NCBI RefSeq assembly: GCF_030384665.1
Contig: NC_083679.1
Coordinates: 372,001 to 436,000, forward strand
DNA: 64,000 nucleotides
Source of the DNA: Lodderomyces elongisporus
Lineage: Eukaryota > Ascomycota > Pichiomycetes > Serinales > Debaryomycetaceae
Reading direction: 5' to 3'
The notes below the pieces were generated by a model, which saw only the letters and a program-made list of their open reading frames with translations, was not told the DNA's origin and did not search any database. Positions 1 to 10,571 of the stretch are shown here, one piece after another. Position 1 is the stretch's first letter. Every line of letters begins with the position of its first letter. The position numbers and the translations under genes were made by a program.

Positions 1-886
1 GCAAGATCTGGTATGAAATGGATGATATAGCATTGTGAATCTTGTAGTAGTAATCGGTGATGGCCTTGTTCTTAAACAAGTAGTATCGGTCCTGGCGATC
101 GGTAAAGTAATCCTGTGAAAGGTTAGCTCCTGAGAGAATTATTTCATCGTCAAACCCATATAATTTCATGTGTTGTAAGCCCCATCCTTCATTAATTCTT
201 TTTGGAGTAAGGCTCTTTGTTAATCCAGACAAGTGAGGTGTATGGTACATGCGTATATCTACTCTGCGCTTGGTGTACTTTTCTTCCAACGCAACCAAGA
301 GGGATGCCGAACATGTATTGTTGGGAGCTTCGCGGGTTCCTCTTAAACAATCAGTAAGTATCAGCACTTGCAAGTCGGGGTTTTGTGCCAAGGCCTTATC
401 CAAACATGAGACTAACTCATGTTGTGTCTTGCCGATATATAAACTGGATAGAAAGATTCTGGTCTTGGCCGATAAAATTTTGCTTTTTAAAGTTTCGTAA
501 AATATTGTGGGCTCCTGAATGATCTCTATTTCGCCTTTTTGCAAAAAGAATCGTGGAGCAATAGAGTCCAACTGCTGGAAGATAGTGGCTAGCCTTGGAT
601 GGAACTGTGAAGCTTGCTCATCTGATATCGCAGGGTTATTAGTGGAGTATTGTCTAGACGATGAAGGTGGGGATGTTGAAGAATTGCCGTTGAAAAAGTA
701 GTTATAGACTGATGAGATCATCGGAATGCCAGATGATGCTATGTATGTATGTTTTGAGGATGAATAGTGATTGGAGTATTCTTTGCTATTGGCTCTTGCT
801 GATCGGTGTCTAAGTTGTTGTTTAAATAATAACAATGACGATGGAACTAGTAGTAAAGATTTTCTGCTGCTACTTGGTACCGGCAT
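1..886 (-). CDS. PGS1: Phosphatidylglycerophosphate synthase, mitochondrial (5' part; 3' end beyond left edge)
   Basis: Transfers phosphatidate from CDP-diacylglycerol to glycerol-3-phosphate, the committed step to phosphatidylglycerol and cardiolipin in mitochondria. The frame is open from ATG at 886-884 to base 1, giving 295 residues; yeast Pgs1 is around 500, so the C-terminal part is missing only because of the window edge. A TAA codon directly precedes the ATG in frame, which fixes the start. Residues 1-40 are Ser/Arg/Lys/Leu-rich with almost no acid, as in a matrix-targeting presequence. A phospholipase-D-type HxKxxxxD motif is visible (H239, K241, D246), followed by the SGANLSQDYF and RQDRYYLF signatures I associate with this family; LRGTREAP lies before it. 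Codon 175 is CTG, so it would be read as Ser in this clade. It is the left-most of five genes on the minus strand. Confidence 0.93.
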   Translation of the reverse strand, partial: MPVPSSSRKSLLLVPSSLLLFKQQLRHRSARANSKEYSNHYSSSKHTYIASSGIPMISSVYNYFFNGNSSTSPPSSSRQYSTNNPAISDEQASQFHPRLATIFQQLDSIAPRFFLQKGEIEIIQEPTIFYETLKSKILSAKTRIFLSSLYIGKTQHELVSCLDKALAQNPDLQVLILTDCLRGTREAPNNTCSASLLVALEEKYTKRRVDIRMYHTPHLSGLTKSLTPKRINEGWGLQHMKLYGFDDEIILSGANLSQDYFTDRQDRYYLFKNKAITDYYYKIHNAISSISYQIL

Positions 887-2773
887 TTATCCGATGTATG
901 TATGTGTGTGTGTGGGGCGGGAAGGAGAGGTAGGACCTGGAAATATTGAAAAAAAAAAAATTTACATATATTGATATCAATATATCGATATATCAATATA
1001 CATACAAATGGATGTATTATGCTACACTTTTTTTTCTTTTTCTTTTTCTTTTTATTTTTTATTTTTTATTTTTTTATATTTTTGGGTTAAGCTTCAAAAA
1101 GACGAACACCGAAGTAAAGCCAAAATTAAAAAAAAAATTTAAAGAAAAAAAAGAAATAAAAAGAAATAAAAAAAAAATGTAAAAATAAAAATCTATGATA
1201 AAGGAATAGGAACGGTGCTGTGCTTACTTTGACACCAATAGCAAATGAAGATGCAAAGTAGTGTGACCATTTTCTTTTTTTCTACTTTTTCGTTTGAATT
1301 GCCAACTCTAGTGCTTTTGCCTTTATAAAGCAAGATACCTCTTTTCCTGGATTGGGTAAAATACTGTTCACTGAAACAGGGCTTTGTTTTGTTTTGTTTC
1401 GTTTTGTTTTGCTTTGTTTGCAGAATAACTGGAACGACGGAGCAGAGCGAGTAAATGAAATCTCTTATCTCAACATCCCAAAAAGAGAAAAAAATTATTT
1501 TTTTTTCCTTTTATGATGCAACACCAACGCTACCATATGCTAAGAAGCAGAAGACATAAATCAAGAATAAAGAGCATTGCAGAACACCCAAAATGCTCAA
1601 GCAAACGTTTAAATGTCTCACCAAGAAATTATCTAAGCCCGAAAATGTCAAGAGTGAATGGGCAAATATTGGAAACCCCGCCCCTCCCCAAAAAAAAAGA
1701 ACCAAAAGCCAAAGAAAGGAAAAAGTGAAGAAACCAGTTTCTGGAAAACAAATAGTTGGAAAAAAATAAGAGAAAAAGAGAAAAAGAGAAAAAAAGCATA
1801 TCCCAGAAAAAACCGTTATGAATCACCGAATGGGGTGGGGAATAATTTAGAGGAAGAAGAGTAAAGGAAATGGGGAAATGGGGAAATGAGGAAGAGATGG
1901 AGTAATAGCTTTAGATATAGTTTAAGACCTTCTCTATTCTTCTTCTATATAGGCCAGCTATAGGCTATCTTCATATATTCTCTGCCATTCAGCATATTCC
2001 TAATTATTGCTGTCTTTATTTGTTGATTAGAACTCTCAGCCGCTACAATCTTTACAGCGTACAATCCCATTCCGCCATCATCGCTATATAGTTGTAACCT
2101 TCACACTTTTCCCACCTCATTCCCACCTCATTCCCACCTCATTCCCAACCACTTGCACCACGCGCACCACTCGCTTGGTCGTGTAAAGTTTTGTTTTCCT
2201 TTTACGGTGATTATCTTTAGTTCGCCTCCCCCCCCCCCCCTCCACCCACGATGCTCTCGAGGTTTATTTCCCATTTTCCACATTGACCCGCCTTTCTGCA
2301 CAGCACCAGCAGTACTAGGACAACCACCACCTCTACCAACACCTCCCCCCCTCTCTCTCTCTCTTTGTACATTTCTATTTTCAATGTTGTTCCCCGATTT
2401 CTCCTTCAACCTACACATTTCATTATTAAAAAACACATTTTGCATGACAGCTGGTGTAGAATGAATTACCGGTTACCCAAGAATAAAGTTATTTGGTTAA
2501 AACACAAAAACCCACCTGCATTTGAATCTAATCAATTTCTAGCTCTATTTACATAATATATACTTCATTTTAATTTCATCATATCTCTTTTTTTCCACTC
2601 CAACCCACACTCTCCCCACTACCCCCACTACCCCCACTACCCCAGATTTATTTCTTTCATTTTTTATTTTATTCACAGATTTCCATTTTGGGTTCATTGG
2701 TTATTGGCATTGTTGTTTGTATCAAAACCTGTCTTTTAGTGAAGTATTTCTGTTTTCTTCCTTTTCTCTCTTT
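887..2773. other. Intergenic 1.9 kb: PGS1 promoter side and YLF2 3' side
   Basis: No credible gene. Just upstream of PGS1 lies an AT palindrome cluster (966-1000), then long T and A tracts and a TTTTG-type repeat near 1380-1420. Toward YLF2 there are three copies of an 11-bp CCCACCTCATT unit (2111-2148), a 13-C run (2228-2240), a CT run near 2350, and a C-rich 9-bp array (2614-2643). The small open frames here are basic or proline-rich low-complexity translations. Confidence 0.6.
2614..2643 (-). repeat. 9-bp C-rich array, minus-strand G-quadruplex motif
   Basis: CCCCCACTA repeated at a 9-bp period gives four runs of 4-5 C separated by ACTA. On the minus strand this is a canonical four-run G-quadruplex motif with 4-nt loops. 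It lies 131 bases downstream of the YLF2 stop codon. Confidence 0.75.
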
Positions 2774-4006
2774 CTAACGAGCATTTCCGCCAGCTGCTTT
2801 GATCAACAAAACATCGCCTTCTTCTACAATATACTTCTTACCTTCTCTATGCTGTTTCCCGCTAGCTTTCAATTTGGTCTCATCCAAAGCTTGCAATTTA
2901 GACAAGTCCTGCCATTTATAAACCATGGCGTTGATAAATGTCTTTTGCAAATCAGTATGAATCAATCCCGCAGCCTCGGGTGCAGTGCTTCCTTTTCTAA
3001 TTGTCCATTGACGCGCCTCAATGGGTCCACAAGTATAAAAAGAAATCAAATGCAAAACATTTCGCATCTCTTCAACAACCAGCGGAATCACCGATTCTTT
3101 AGGGTACATCTCCTTATACTCTTTAAGCTCTTCACCTTCTAGCTCATTCAACATCCTTTCATGTTGTGCACTAAATATAATCACCTTGTCTTCGGGACAA
3201 TTTGTATTGATCCAGTTCGCAACCTGTGGATAGAATTCGTTGGACCCCAAACAATAATCTTCTTCCGACACGTTCAACAAGTAAACTGTGGGTTTGGCTG
3301 TCAACAAATTGAGTCCATTTATAACGTCAATCTCCTCCTCGTCCCATTCTCCATTTATAACTTTCTTTCCCTCATACAACAAGTCACTTAATCTATCCAA
3401 TACTTGTAGTTGGTACTCATACACACTTTTCTTGTCCCCTGGTTTTCTCAACATCCTTTTTGCACGTTCAATTTCACTTTCGATAATCTCCAAATCTTTC
3501 AAGATCAACTCGTCTTGCACTATAACAAGATCCCGTACAGGATCAACTTTGTTTTCCTCAATATGGATAATCTCATCATCAACAAAACCCCGCACAACTT
3601 GCAACACACCATCAACTTGCCTTATATCACTCAAAAATTTGTTACCTAGCCCCGCACCGGTGCTCGAGTTTCTCGTAAGACCAGCAATATCCCAAATGGT
3701 GAGATTGGTGGGCACAGTTTTTGACAGCTGGTACAATTTCAGGTAGTGATCAAGTTTTTCCAGTGGAACCAAAACAATGGATTTTTCAGGCTCGATCGTG
3801 GCATAGGGGTAATTAGCTGGATTACCCAATGTCGATTTGGTAAGTGCTTGGAAAAAGGTAGATTTACCCACATTGGCAAGCCCCACAAGACCAGTAGACA
3901 AATTGTTTGATGGGCGACCAAGAAGTTTATTTACAGATCCTGAGGCATTAGTAGTTTGTTTAGCTAGTCGAGGTACACATGTGGAAAAGCCTCGATATAC
4001 TTGCAT
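2774..4006 (-). CDS. YLF2: YchF/Ola1-family GTPase/ATPase, mitochondrial-type (Ylf2)
   Basis: A P-loop NTPase of the Obg-HflX superfamily, YchF branch; the cellular role of yeast Ylf2 is poorly defined. The 410-residue length fits the family. Residues 42-50 (GLANVGKST) are the G1 P-loop, DIAGL is G3 with the family STGAGLGNKFL stretch behind it, and NVSEEDY is the G4-equivalent loop that gives YchF proteins their relaxed base specificity. The C-terminal region, from about LHLISFYTCGP onward to VLLIKAAG, is the TGS domain. Residues 1-30 (MQVYRGFSTCVPRLAK and following) are basic, Ser/Thr-rich and acid-free, so they look like a presequence absent from cytosolic Ola1; this is why I call it Ylf2. 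The start is a true ATG. Its promoter is the 459-bp spacer toward the first transporter gene. Confidence 0.9.
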   Translation of the reverse strand: MQVYRGFSTCVPRLAKQTTNASGSVNKLLGRPSNNLSTGLVGLANVGKSTFFQALTKSTLGNPANYPYATIEPEKSIVLVPLEKLDHYLKLYQLSKTVPTNLTIWDIAGLTRNSSTGAGLGNKFLSDIRQVDGVLQVVRGFVDDEIIHIEENKVDPVRDLVIVQDELILKDLEIIESEIERAKRMLRKPGDKKSVYEYQLQVLDRLSDLLYEGKKVINGEWDEEEIDVINGLNLLTAKPTVYLLNVSEEDYCLGSNEFYPQVANWINTNCPEDKVIIFSAQHERMLNELEGEELKEYKEMYPKESVIPLVVEEMRNVLHLISFYTCGPIEARQWTIRKGSTAPEAAGLIHTDLQKTFINAMVYKWQDLSKLQALDETKLKASGKQHREGKKYIVEEGDVLLIKAAGGNAR

Positions 4007-4465
4007 TATTCTTATACTTTTGTCACTCTAGAAAGTACGTAGGTATTTCCTTCTCTATCCTTTCTAGCCATTTCTTTTTTTTTTTTTTTTTTGAAGAAAA
4101 AAAGTGACATCTCCAGTCCAAAGACTCAATAAACGCGAGTTTATTTTTCTTGCAGTAGAAAGAAAAGGATCCATTATGCAAAGAAAAAAAGTGTACAACA
4201 ACACATACATTTGTATATAAGTATATATATAAATGTTATATATAAATGTTATATTGATGAGTATATTTACATATATATATTTATCCATAGAGTGGGCTTA
4301 ATTCTTTACTTTGTTTTTTTTTCTTTTTTTCCTTTTTTTTTTTAATCTATTTTTTTCCCTCGAAATTATATGGTATTAAATTTGTGTTTTTATATACATT
4401 TATACGTTAAATTAAGTTAATTAAAAATAATCACATCCATCTTTGATGCAAACAGCCTAGTTCGC
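4007..4465. other. Intergenic 459 bp: YLF2 promoter and first transporter 3' region
   Basis: A T17-class tract (near 4075-4092) lies just upstream of YLF2, followed by ATATAAATGTT repeats around 4215-4265 and further T tracts. No gene is seen. The AT-rich stretch 4380-4440 downstream of the transporter stop is a plausible 3'-end formation region. Confidence 0.5.
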
Positions 4466-6262
4466 CTATTCTAAAACAAACGCATACTTAGAGTGGGCCC
4501 TAACACGTTTACCAAATTTGTAAAACAAAAAGGGTACGGGAATCATAGCCAAGCCCAAACATCCCAAAAGTGTACTTGCCCATTGGATCTTCATATTAAC
4601 AAACATTTGTCTAGCGAAAAGTGGGAATGCAGCTCCAAATGCAGATCTAATAAATGTGTTTCCTGCAAGCGCCGAGGCAGCGTAGAGCAAGTAACAGTCA
4701 ATAATATAGTTGAAGCATGGTAAAAAGATCATCATGAGCCCATTACCAACAAATGCCGCACCAATAGTGGGCACAATCCAGTGCACATGTTCGGCGTACG
4801 CACCACTCCATCCAAGCCAAAACATACCAATGACGAATGTAAAACCACCAACCATCAATGGTGGTAACCTCTCTTCCGGAACGGGTTTGCCTCCATTTGC
4901 ATCCATCTTTTGGTTATAACGCTTTTCAAAAAACATGATTGCACCTCCACCAATGAAAACACCAATCAACATTGATAAATATGGAAGTTCACCAACTCCT
5001 TGTGACCAGTGGTAGTTTCCAATGAAAATCAATGGCAATGCTGTAAGGAATAAGTAAAGCATACCGTAAATGAACGCATTGTACAAACTAATAAGGAAAA
5101 TGATGGGCTCGGTGAAAAGCATAACCAATGGTCTCATAATGTTCTTTTCGCAAATTTCCTTGATGTCCAATGTGATTTCCTCGTGTGGTGCGTAAATTCC
5201 CCAGTTTCCTGTTCTTCTTCTCAATTCCTCGGCTCTACGTTTCAAAATAATTGGATGATGGGTTTCTTGCAATACAAAGGCGTTCAAAACCAAGGCAAAA
5301 GCACCAATGATTCCACAAAAGTATGAGGTCCATCTCCATCCCAATGCACTATTCTTGACGGTGAAACCACCCAAAATTGGTGCCAACATGGGTCCACCAA
5401 ACAAGACCATGGCGAAAATCGTGATTGCCGTACCTCTTGTCCTTGCTGTAAACATATCGGCCATGACTGCTGGGGCAACCACCAATGGTGCTGCACCAAT
5501 GAAACCAGCAAAGAAACGACAAATCATAATTGTTTGCAAGTCCTTAGCAGTGGCAACGGCAAATGAGAAACAGGTGTATCCTAAACAACTGGGGACCATA
5601 ATGATTTTTCTTCCAAATAGTTCTGAAAGTGGACCGTAAATGACGGGACCTGCGGCGAAACCAAACACAAACAATGACGTACCCAAGGCTGCAACCGAGG
5701 TACCAATGTGGTAAATCACCATCAACTCCTCGGTTGCTTCAGCAAACATTGCTGACCCCATACTCACACTCAATGCACTCATTGCGACTGCTGCGGTGTA
5801 GGTCAATTTTCTCCACAAGGTGTAATTCTTTGGGTGGTCTGGGTCATCTGGTCCGTCAAATTGCACAACATAAGGGTCGCGTGAGCCTGGGTGCGGTGGG
5901 AATGGTCGGCCATTACCCATTGGGGGCATTGGCTTACTTGTACTCGTGGCTGTTTTCACCAAGTCATCGTAGCCAAGGGTCTGTCTTGTGACTCTTCTTT
6001 GCAATTCGATATTGGACTCGACTTCGGACATCTCGTCGGTAGCAGTTCTGAATTTGTTCAATTGCCCAGCCTCTAATTGTTGTGGGTTAGCGGCATCGTT
6101 TGTGAAAAAGTTTTCGTCAGTTAAAGGTTCTGGGTCCTGTTCTTGTTCTTCATTTTCCATGGCCAAGTTCTTGTCTTCGTTGTTGCTATAACCATTTGTA
6201 GAAGATGCGGATGAGCGGAGGGACTCTGAGTTGTCCACCGCAGTAGGGTTGGAGGCAGACAT
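4466..6262 (-). CDS. MFS drug:H+ antiporter, DHA1 family (Tpo/Flu1-like), copy 1
   Basis: Plasma-membrane 12-TM proton antiporter of the DHA1 family, whose fungal members export polyamines, azoles and other toxic organics. The 598-residue protein has a cytosolic acidic, Ser/Asn-rich tail of about 148 residues, a DPDHPKNY entry motif before TM1, motif A at residues 210-219 (GPLSELFGRK) between TM2 and TM3, and the antiporter motif C around residues 289-300 (GGPMLAPILGGF) in TM5. The start ATG (6262-6260) gives a tail matching the two paralogues downstream. It is the first of three tandem copies on the minus strand and ends close to YLF2. Its upstream spacer is long (2.5 kb) with CGG-rich patches. 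Tpo2/Tpo3-like is my best subgroup guess; the substrate cannot be read from the sequence. Confidence 0.95.
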   Translation of the reverse strand: MSASNPTAVDNSESLRSSASSTNGYSNNEDKNLAMENEEQEQDPEPLTDENFFTNDAANPQQLEAGQLNKFRTATDEMSEVESNIELQRRVTRQTLGYDDLVKTATSTSKPMPPMGNGRPFPPHPGSRDPYVVQFDGPDDPDHPKNYTLWRKLTYTAAVAMSALSVSMGSAMFAEATEELMVIYHIGTSVAALGTSLFVFGFAAGPVIYGPLSELFGRKIIMVPSCLGYTCFSFAVATAKDLQTIMICRFFAGFIGAAPLVVAPAVMADMFTARTRGTAITIFAMVLFGGPMLAPILGGFTVKNSALGWRWTSYFCGIIGAFALVLNAFVLQETHHPIILKRRAEELRRRTGNWGIYAPHEEITLDIKEICEKNIMRPLVMLFTEPIIFLISLYNAFIYGMLYLFLTALPLIFIGNYHWSQGVGELPYLSMLIGVFIGGGAIMFFEKRYNQKMDANGGKPVPEERLPPLMVGGFTFVIGMFWLGWSGAYAEHVHWIVPTIGAAFVGNGLMMIFLPCFNYIIDCYLLYAASALAGNTFIRSAFGAAFPLFARQMFVNMKIQWASTLLGCLGLAMIPVPFLFYKFGKRVRAHSKYAFVLE

Positions 6263-8789
6263 TACAGACTAGACAAACAAAAAAAAAATGAAAAAAGGAA
6301 AAAAACAAGTTTGGATCACGTAGTCAAACTATTAGTCTGAGTCTATAAAATTAATAGGAAAGTGGATGGTTGCAAGAAAGAAAAAGACGACTAAAAGAAA
6401 GAAAACAAAAAATTTACAAGAAAAGTTTGAAAAGTAGAGCACGACAGGAAGATTTGTATATATATATAGAGAGAAAGGAAAAGTGAAACAGAAAGAGAAA
6501 GAGGCAGTAAAAGCTTAGTAATGCTATACCCATATATGTTTGTGTTCTTTTCTTCCTTTTTGTACTTTTTTGTTTTGACCCACTGCAAAAAAAAAAAAAA
6601 AAACAAATTCTTTGAGGTCATCATCGTGAACTTCTACTAAAGCGGAGGTTAGTGTGTTTGTGAATGTGTAGATCTTGCATCTTGAGAGACTCACACTAAT
6701 AGGATTTAACAATAACATTAGCAGTAGTAGTAGTAGTAGTAGTAGTGTTAGTAGACGCAGATGCAGGCGGCTAATTTACTTTCCTGTTTAAATTTTTCAT
6801 TTTCTTTTTTTTTTTAATTCATTTACTTTTGGCAATGTTGAGTTGATTGTTGGTCGACAAAGTAATAGCAGAAAGTAATGCTAGCTGAATAAATGAATGA
6901 CAAAGTAAGATTAATTGTTATTCCTCTTTGTCCATATAACTCTTAGAATGCTCTATTCTTTTGTTTTTGCAATCGTCAATGTTCATGATTTGTGGAAAAT
7001 ATCACCCTTTGATTGTTTGGTGCTACCGTTTGTTTGTTCATTGTGATGGTAAAAAAACAAAATAAAAAAAAAGGAATATATTTTTATTTTCTAATTGCTG
7101 TTTGTAGCACTGGCATCGCAACGGATGGGTGAGTAACGCTTGAAAGAAAAGTGCTCTATAAAAATGGAATACTCAGCCGAAACAAGAGGTTATGCAGTAA
7201 CTATCTGGAAAGCGGTTATGTGTTTTTTTCTTCCCTCTCTTTCTCTCTCTCTCTCTCTGTCTCTGTTGTTGTTGGCAAAAGAACTATGATAAGGGTCAGC
7301 CTCATCTCCCCTTTTATTTTTTTTTCTGCCAAGGGCATTATTTCCCTTAGTCTTGCTGAACAAAAAAAAATAATTAAGAAAATGAAAAAAAAGAAAAAAC
7401 AACTTCAAGTCAATTGTCTGGATTCTTGAACATAAGCATTGCAATACTACAATTTTGAAAGAATATTAAGAAGAAAGAAAACAAAGTAATCGAGTTGAAG
7501 CAAATCAAACAAAGCAATTAATGTTCTTAGGTTGAGCTATTCTATCCCAATGTTAATATTAATTTTTTTTACCTTTCTTTCTTTCATTCATTCTGTCGCT
7601 CTTTTCAATAGTATAAACATGGGGCCACTTTCAGCATCTCGGGTGCGTATACCCGAAAACATGCTATAACCGATCACTCTATAAAATTGTTTTGTTTATA
7701 TAGAACCGAGTCAGCTATGGCTATAAGTTTTGTCTAGAATTAGTAGTAACTAATGGAGCAAGCTTACCATAAGTCATCTGCTTCGTACTTCCACACATTT
7801 TTTTTTATCCGTACTCCATCTACGGTGCATCGGTTCCAAATTGTAGAATTAGATCTGGTATAGTATTCTCTATGGGATCGGGAAAGTTGACTCTCTACCC
7901 TTTACCCTGAGTAGAGCTCTCCCGAAACCTCTCAAAAAGTCAAAAAAAAAAATAATAATAATAATAATTACTATTATAATATAAAATAAAAAAAGAAGAA
8001 TGTGTTGGTAAATTCTTTTTTTTGCTTTTGGGGGAGGAAGGGGGGTGTACCTGCTCTTATTCTTTCTTATTCTTTTTTGTGTAGTTACAATTATAAATAT
8101 TTGTTTACATTACTGCCTAAATAATAATAGGTAAAGCAAATTTATCCGAACTAAACTGAGAAATACCCGTAGCCGAATTCATCATCACACTATTCAAATA
8201 ACAAGTAATGGTGGTGGTGCCACTGCTGCTGCTGCTGTAACGGAACGGAGCGGAGATAATCACTATACACAATTTGCAATGCATCAAAAGTTATTAGTCG
8301 GGATAAAACTAAAGTAAACTTAATGGTGGGTTAGCAAGTGAGTGATGGATATGTCAGTCACCATTGTTACGTCCTAATACATTTTTATAATACACAATTA
8401 ATGTTCAAAACAGTATCAGACTCTTTCATGAGCAAAACTTTATTGCCTCGTATGTTATCATCAATTATTGTTCAGTCATAATATTTTGTTTGGTTTTATC
8501 TATGCTTTTAATATATGCTTTGTATATATATAAATTTCTTTTTTGGTTTGCTTTGGATGTCATTTGCAAATTCTGCATCGATGCTTCCCTTCCATTTTTT
8601 TAATTCAATCTGTGTCTTCATTTATTGCTACATACACACTGTGGCACTCACACGCATTCATCCTTTTTTTTCCTTTTTTTATTTATTTTATTTACTTTGT
8701 ACTACTTGTAATTGCATCTCTCTCTCTCTCCCTCTATATATATATATACATACATACGCACATATACTAAGACAATATAAAATTAGGAG
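6263..8789. other. Intergenic 2.5 kb: promoter of MFS copy 1, 3' side of MFS copy 2
   Basis: No credible gene. Contains an (AGT)n run at 6722-6747, a CT run at 7232-7265, a comparatively GC-rich, low-repeat island at 7620-7930 with several CGG/CCG triplets and short dyads, a GCT run (8225-8236) next to CGGAACGGAGCGGAG at 8241-8255, and AT microsatellites near 8740. The island and the CGGA repeats are candidate upstream activating elements for the transporter. Confidence 0.5.
7633..7925. promoter_or_regulatory. CGG/CCG-rich dyad island upstream of MFS copy 1
   Basis: A stretch of balanced composition inside AT-rich low-complexity DNA. It contains TCGGGT/ACCCGA arms (7639-7644, 7651-7656) enclosed by AGCAT/ATGCT (7633-7637, 7661-7665), and TCGGGA/TCCCGA (7878-7883, 7920-7925) enclosing CTCTAC/GTAGAG (7893-7898, 7911-7916). 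About nine CGG or CCG triplets fall in 290 bp. Zn2Cys6 regulators of fungal drug exporters bind such triplets, so a UAS is possible; a small structured RNA is an alternative. Confidence 0.3.
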
Positions 8790-10571
8790 CTAGTTCATTG
8801 TATATTTAGACGTCTTTCTGATTCTAGCACCAAACTTGTAGAAAAGGAAGGGCACGGGGATCATCAATGCACCCAAACATCCAACCAACGTCGACGCCCA
8901 CTTGATCGACAAGTTTCTAAACATTTGCGTGGCAAAGATGGGGAACGCAGCACCAAAAGCAGATCTAATGAATGTGTTGGCAGCCAAAGCCGAGGCAGCA
9001 ACCATCACATAACAATCAATGATGTAATTGATTGTAGGCAAGAATATCGACATCAAACCATTACCAACAAAGAATGCGCCAATGGTGGGACAAATCCAAT
9101 GGATCAGCGGATAGTCACCCGTCCAACCAAGCCAGAATATACCAATCACAAACGAAAACCCACCAATCATCACCGGTGGCAATCTATCCTCCGGGGTCGA
9201 AACACGTCCTTTGGTATCGGCAAGATAGTTCAAGTGTCTTTCAAACCAAATAATCACGGCACCGCCAGAGAAGATACCAAGCAACATTGAAAGATATGGC
9301 AATTCGCCAACACCACCACTCCACCCATACCGACCTTGGAAAATCATGGGCACCGCAGTAAGAAACATATAAAGCATACCATAGATAAATGCATTGTAAA
9401 TACTCACAAGAAGAATAATCGGCTCCGTGAATAGCATCTTGACAGGCCTACCAATATTGTTCTTGACAATCTCCTGGAGATCCAAAGTCACCTCCTCGTG
9501 CGGAGCAAAAATCCCCCAATTACCCGTCCTTCTTCTCAATGTTTCAGCTTTGCGAATAAGAATCACCGGATGGTGTGTCTCTTGCAAAACAAACGTATCC
9601 AATATAAGGGCCAAACAACCAATGAATGCAGAAAAGTACGAGGTCCATCTCCACCCCAATGCACTATTTTTCACTGTAAAACCACCCAAGATTGGAGCCA
9701 ACATTGGTCCACCAAACAAAACACTGGCAAACATGGCAATGGCAGTACCTCTCATTCTTGCCGAAAACAAATCAACCATTGTTGCAGGTGCAACCACCAA
9801 GGGAGCAGAGCCAATGAAACCAGCAAAGAATCTACACAACATCACAGTCTGTATATCCTTTGCAGTGGCAACACCAAAGAGGAAACACACATATCCCAAA
9901 TTGGAAATCACCATCACATATTTCCTGCCAAACAACTCTGATAAGGGACCATATATAATGGGGCCCGCAGCAAATCCAAACACAAACAATGCTGTGCCCA
10001 ATGCCGCAACCGAAGTGCCTATATGGAAAATCTCCATCACTTCCCTGCTTGCAGACGAGAACATAGCGGAACCGATGGAAACACTGAGTGCTGACAGCCC
10101 AACACAAATACAAAATGCAATCTTTTTGTGCAATGGAAAATTGTGCGGGTGACTAGGGTCGTTTTCTTCGTAAGCAACACAATATGGTTCTCGATCAGGC
10201 AACATTGGTGGGAGCAGTTTACCTCCACCCATGGTTGGCATTGGTTCACCAGAAGACTGCGCTTTTGCAATCAATTCATCTCTGTTGGTCACTCTTCTGG
10301 ATAAGACACGCGATAACTCTGGGTTTATCTCATGCCCTGAAAGTTCGTCGCCCGTTTGCGGCATATAATCTTTGGGGTAATTATCATTGTACCCTTCTTC
10401 CAGGTCATCTGTTGGCTGCATTGTCTTTGGCTCTGTACTTTCCTCAGGGAATGACTCCATTGACCTCAACGAAGGAGGTGTTCTCGACGTCGCAGATACT
10501 CGTCTAAGGTTGGTTCCTGATGATTGTGGGTGTTGAAGAGGCTGAGCCTCTTCGTCGTTAGGGATGGCCAT
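8790..10571 (-). CDS. MFS drug:H+ antiporter, DHA1 family (Tpo/Flu1-like), copy 2
   Basis: Paralogue of the neighbouring transporters with the same DHA1 architecture: a long hydrophilic N-tail with a LSRVLSRRVTNRDEL element, DPSHPHNF before TM1, motif A GPLSELFGRK after TM2, and GGPMLAPILGGFTVKNSALG in the TM5 region, which is identical to copy 1. I chose the ATG at 10571-10569 (MAIPNDEE), not the in-frame ATG at 10622, because it gives exactly 593 residues, the same as copy 3, and because the extra 17 residues have no counterpart in the paralogues. It is likely a proton-coupled exporter at the plasma membrane. The upstream spacer of 2.65 kb carries its own promoter. Confidence 0.94.
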   Translation of the reverse strand: MAIPNDEEAQPLQHPQSSGTNLRRVSATSRTPPSLRSMESFPEESTEPKTMQPTDDLEEGYNDNYPKDYMPQTGDELSGHEINPELSRVLSRRVTNRDELIAKAQSSGEPMPTMGGGKLLPPMLPDREPYCVAYEENDPSHPHNFPLHKKIAFCICVGLSALSVSIGSAMFSSASREVMEIFHIGTSVAALGTALFVFGFAAGPIIYGPLSELFGRKYVMVISNLGYVCFLFGVATAKDIQTVMLCRFFAGFIGSAPLVVAPATMVDLFSARMRGTAIAMFASVLFGGPMLAPILGGFTVKNSALGWRWTSYFSAFIGCLALILDTFVLQETHHPVILIRKAETLRRRTGNWGIFAPHEEVTLDLQEIVKNNIGRPVKMLFTEPIILLVSIYNAFIYGMLYMFLTAVPMIFQGRYGWSGGVGELPYLSMLLGIFSGGAVIIWFERHLNYLADTKGRVSTPEDRLPPVMIGGFSFVIGIFWLGWTGDYPLIHWICPTIGAFFVGNGLMSIFLPTINYIIDCYVMVAASALAANTFIRSAFGAAFPIFATQMFRNLSIKWASTLVGCLGALMIPVPFLFYKFGARIRKTSKYTMN

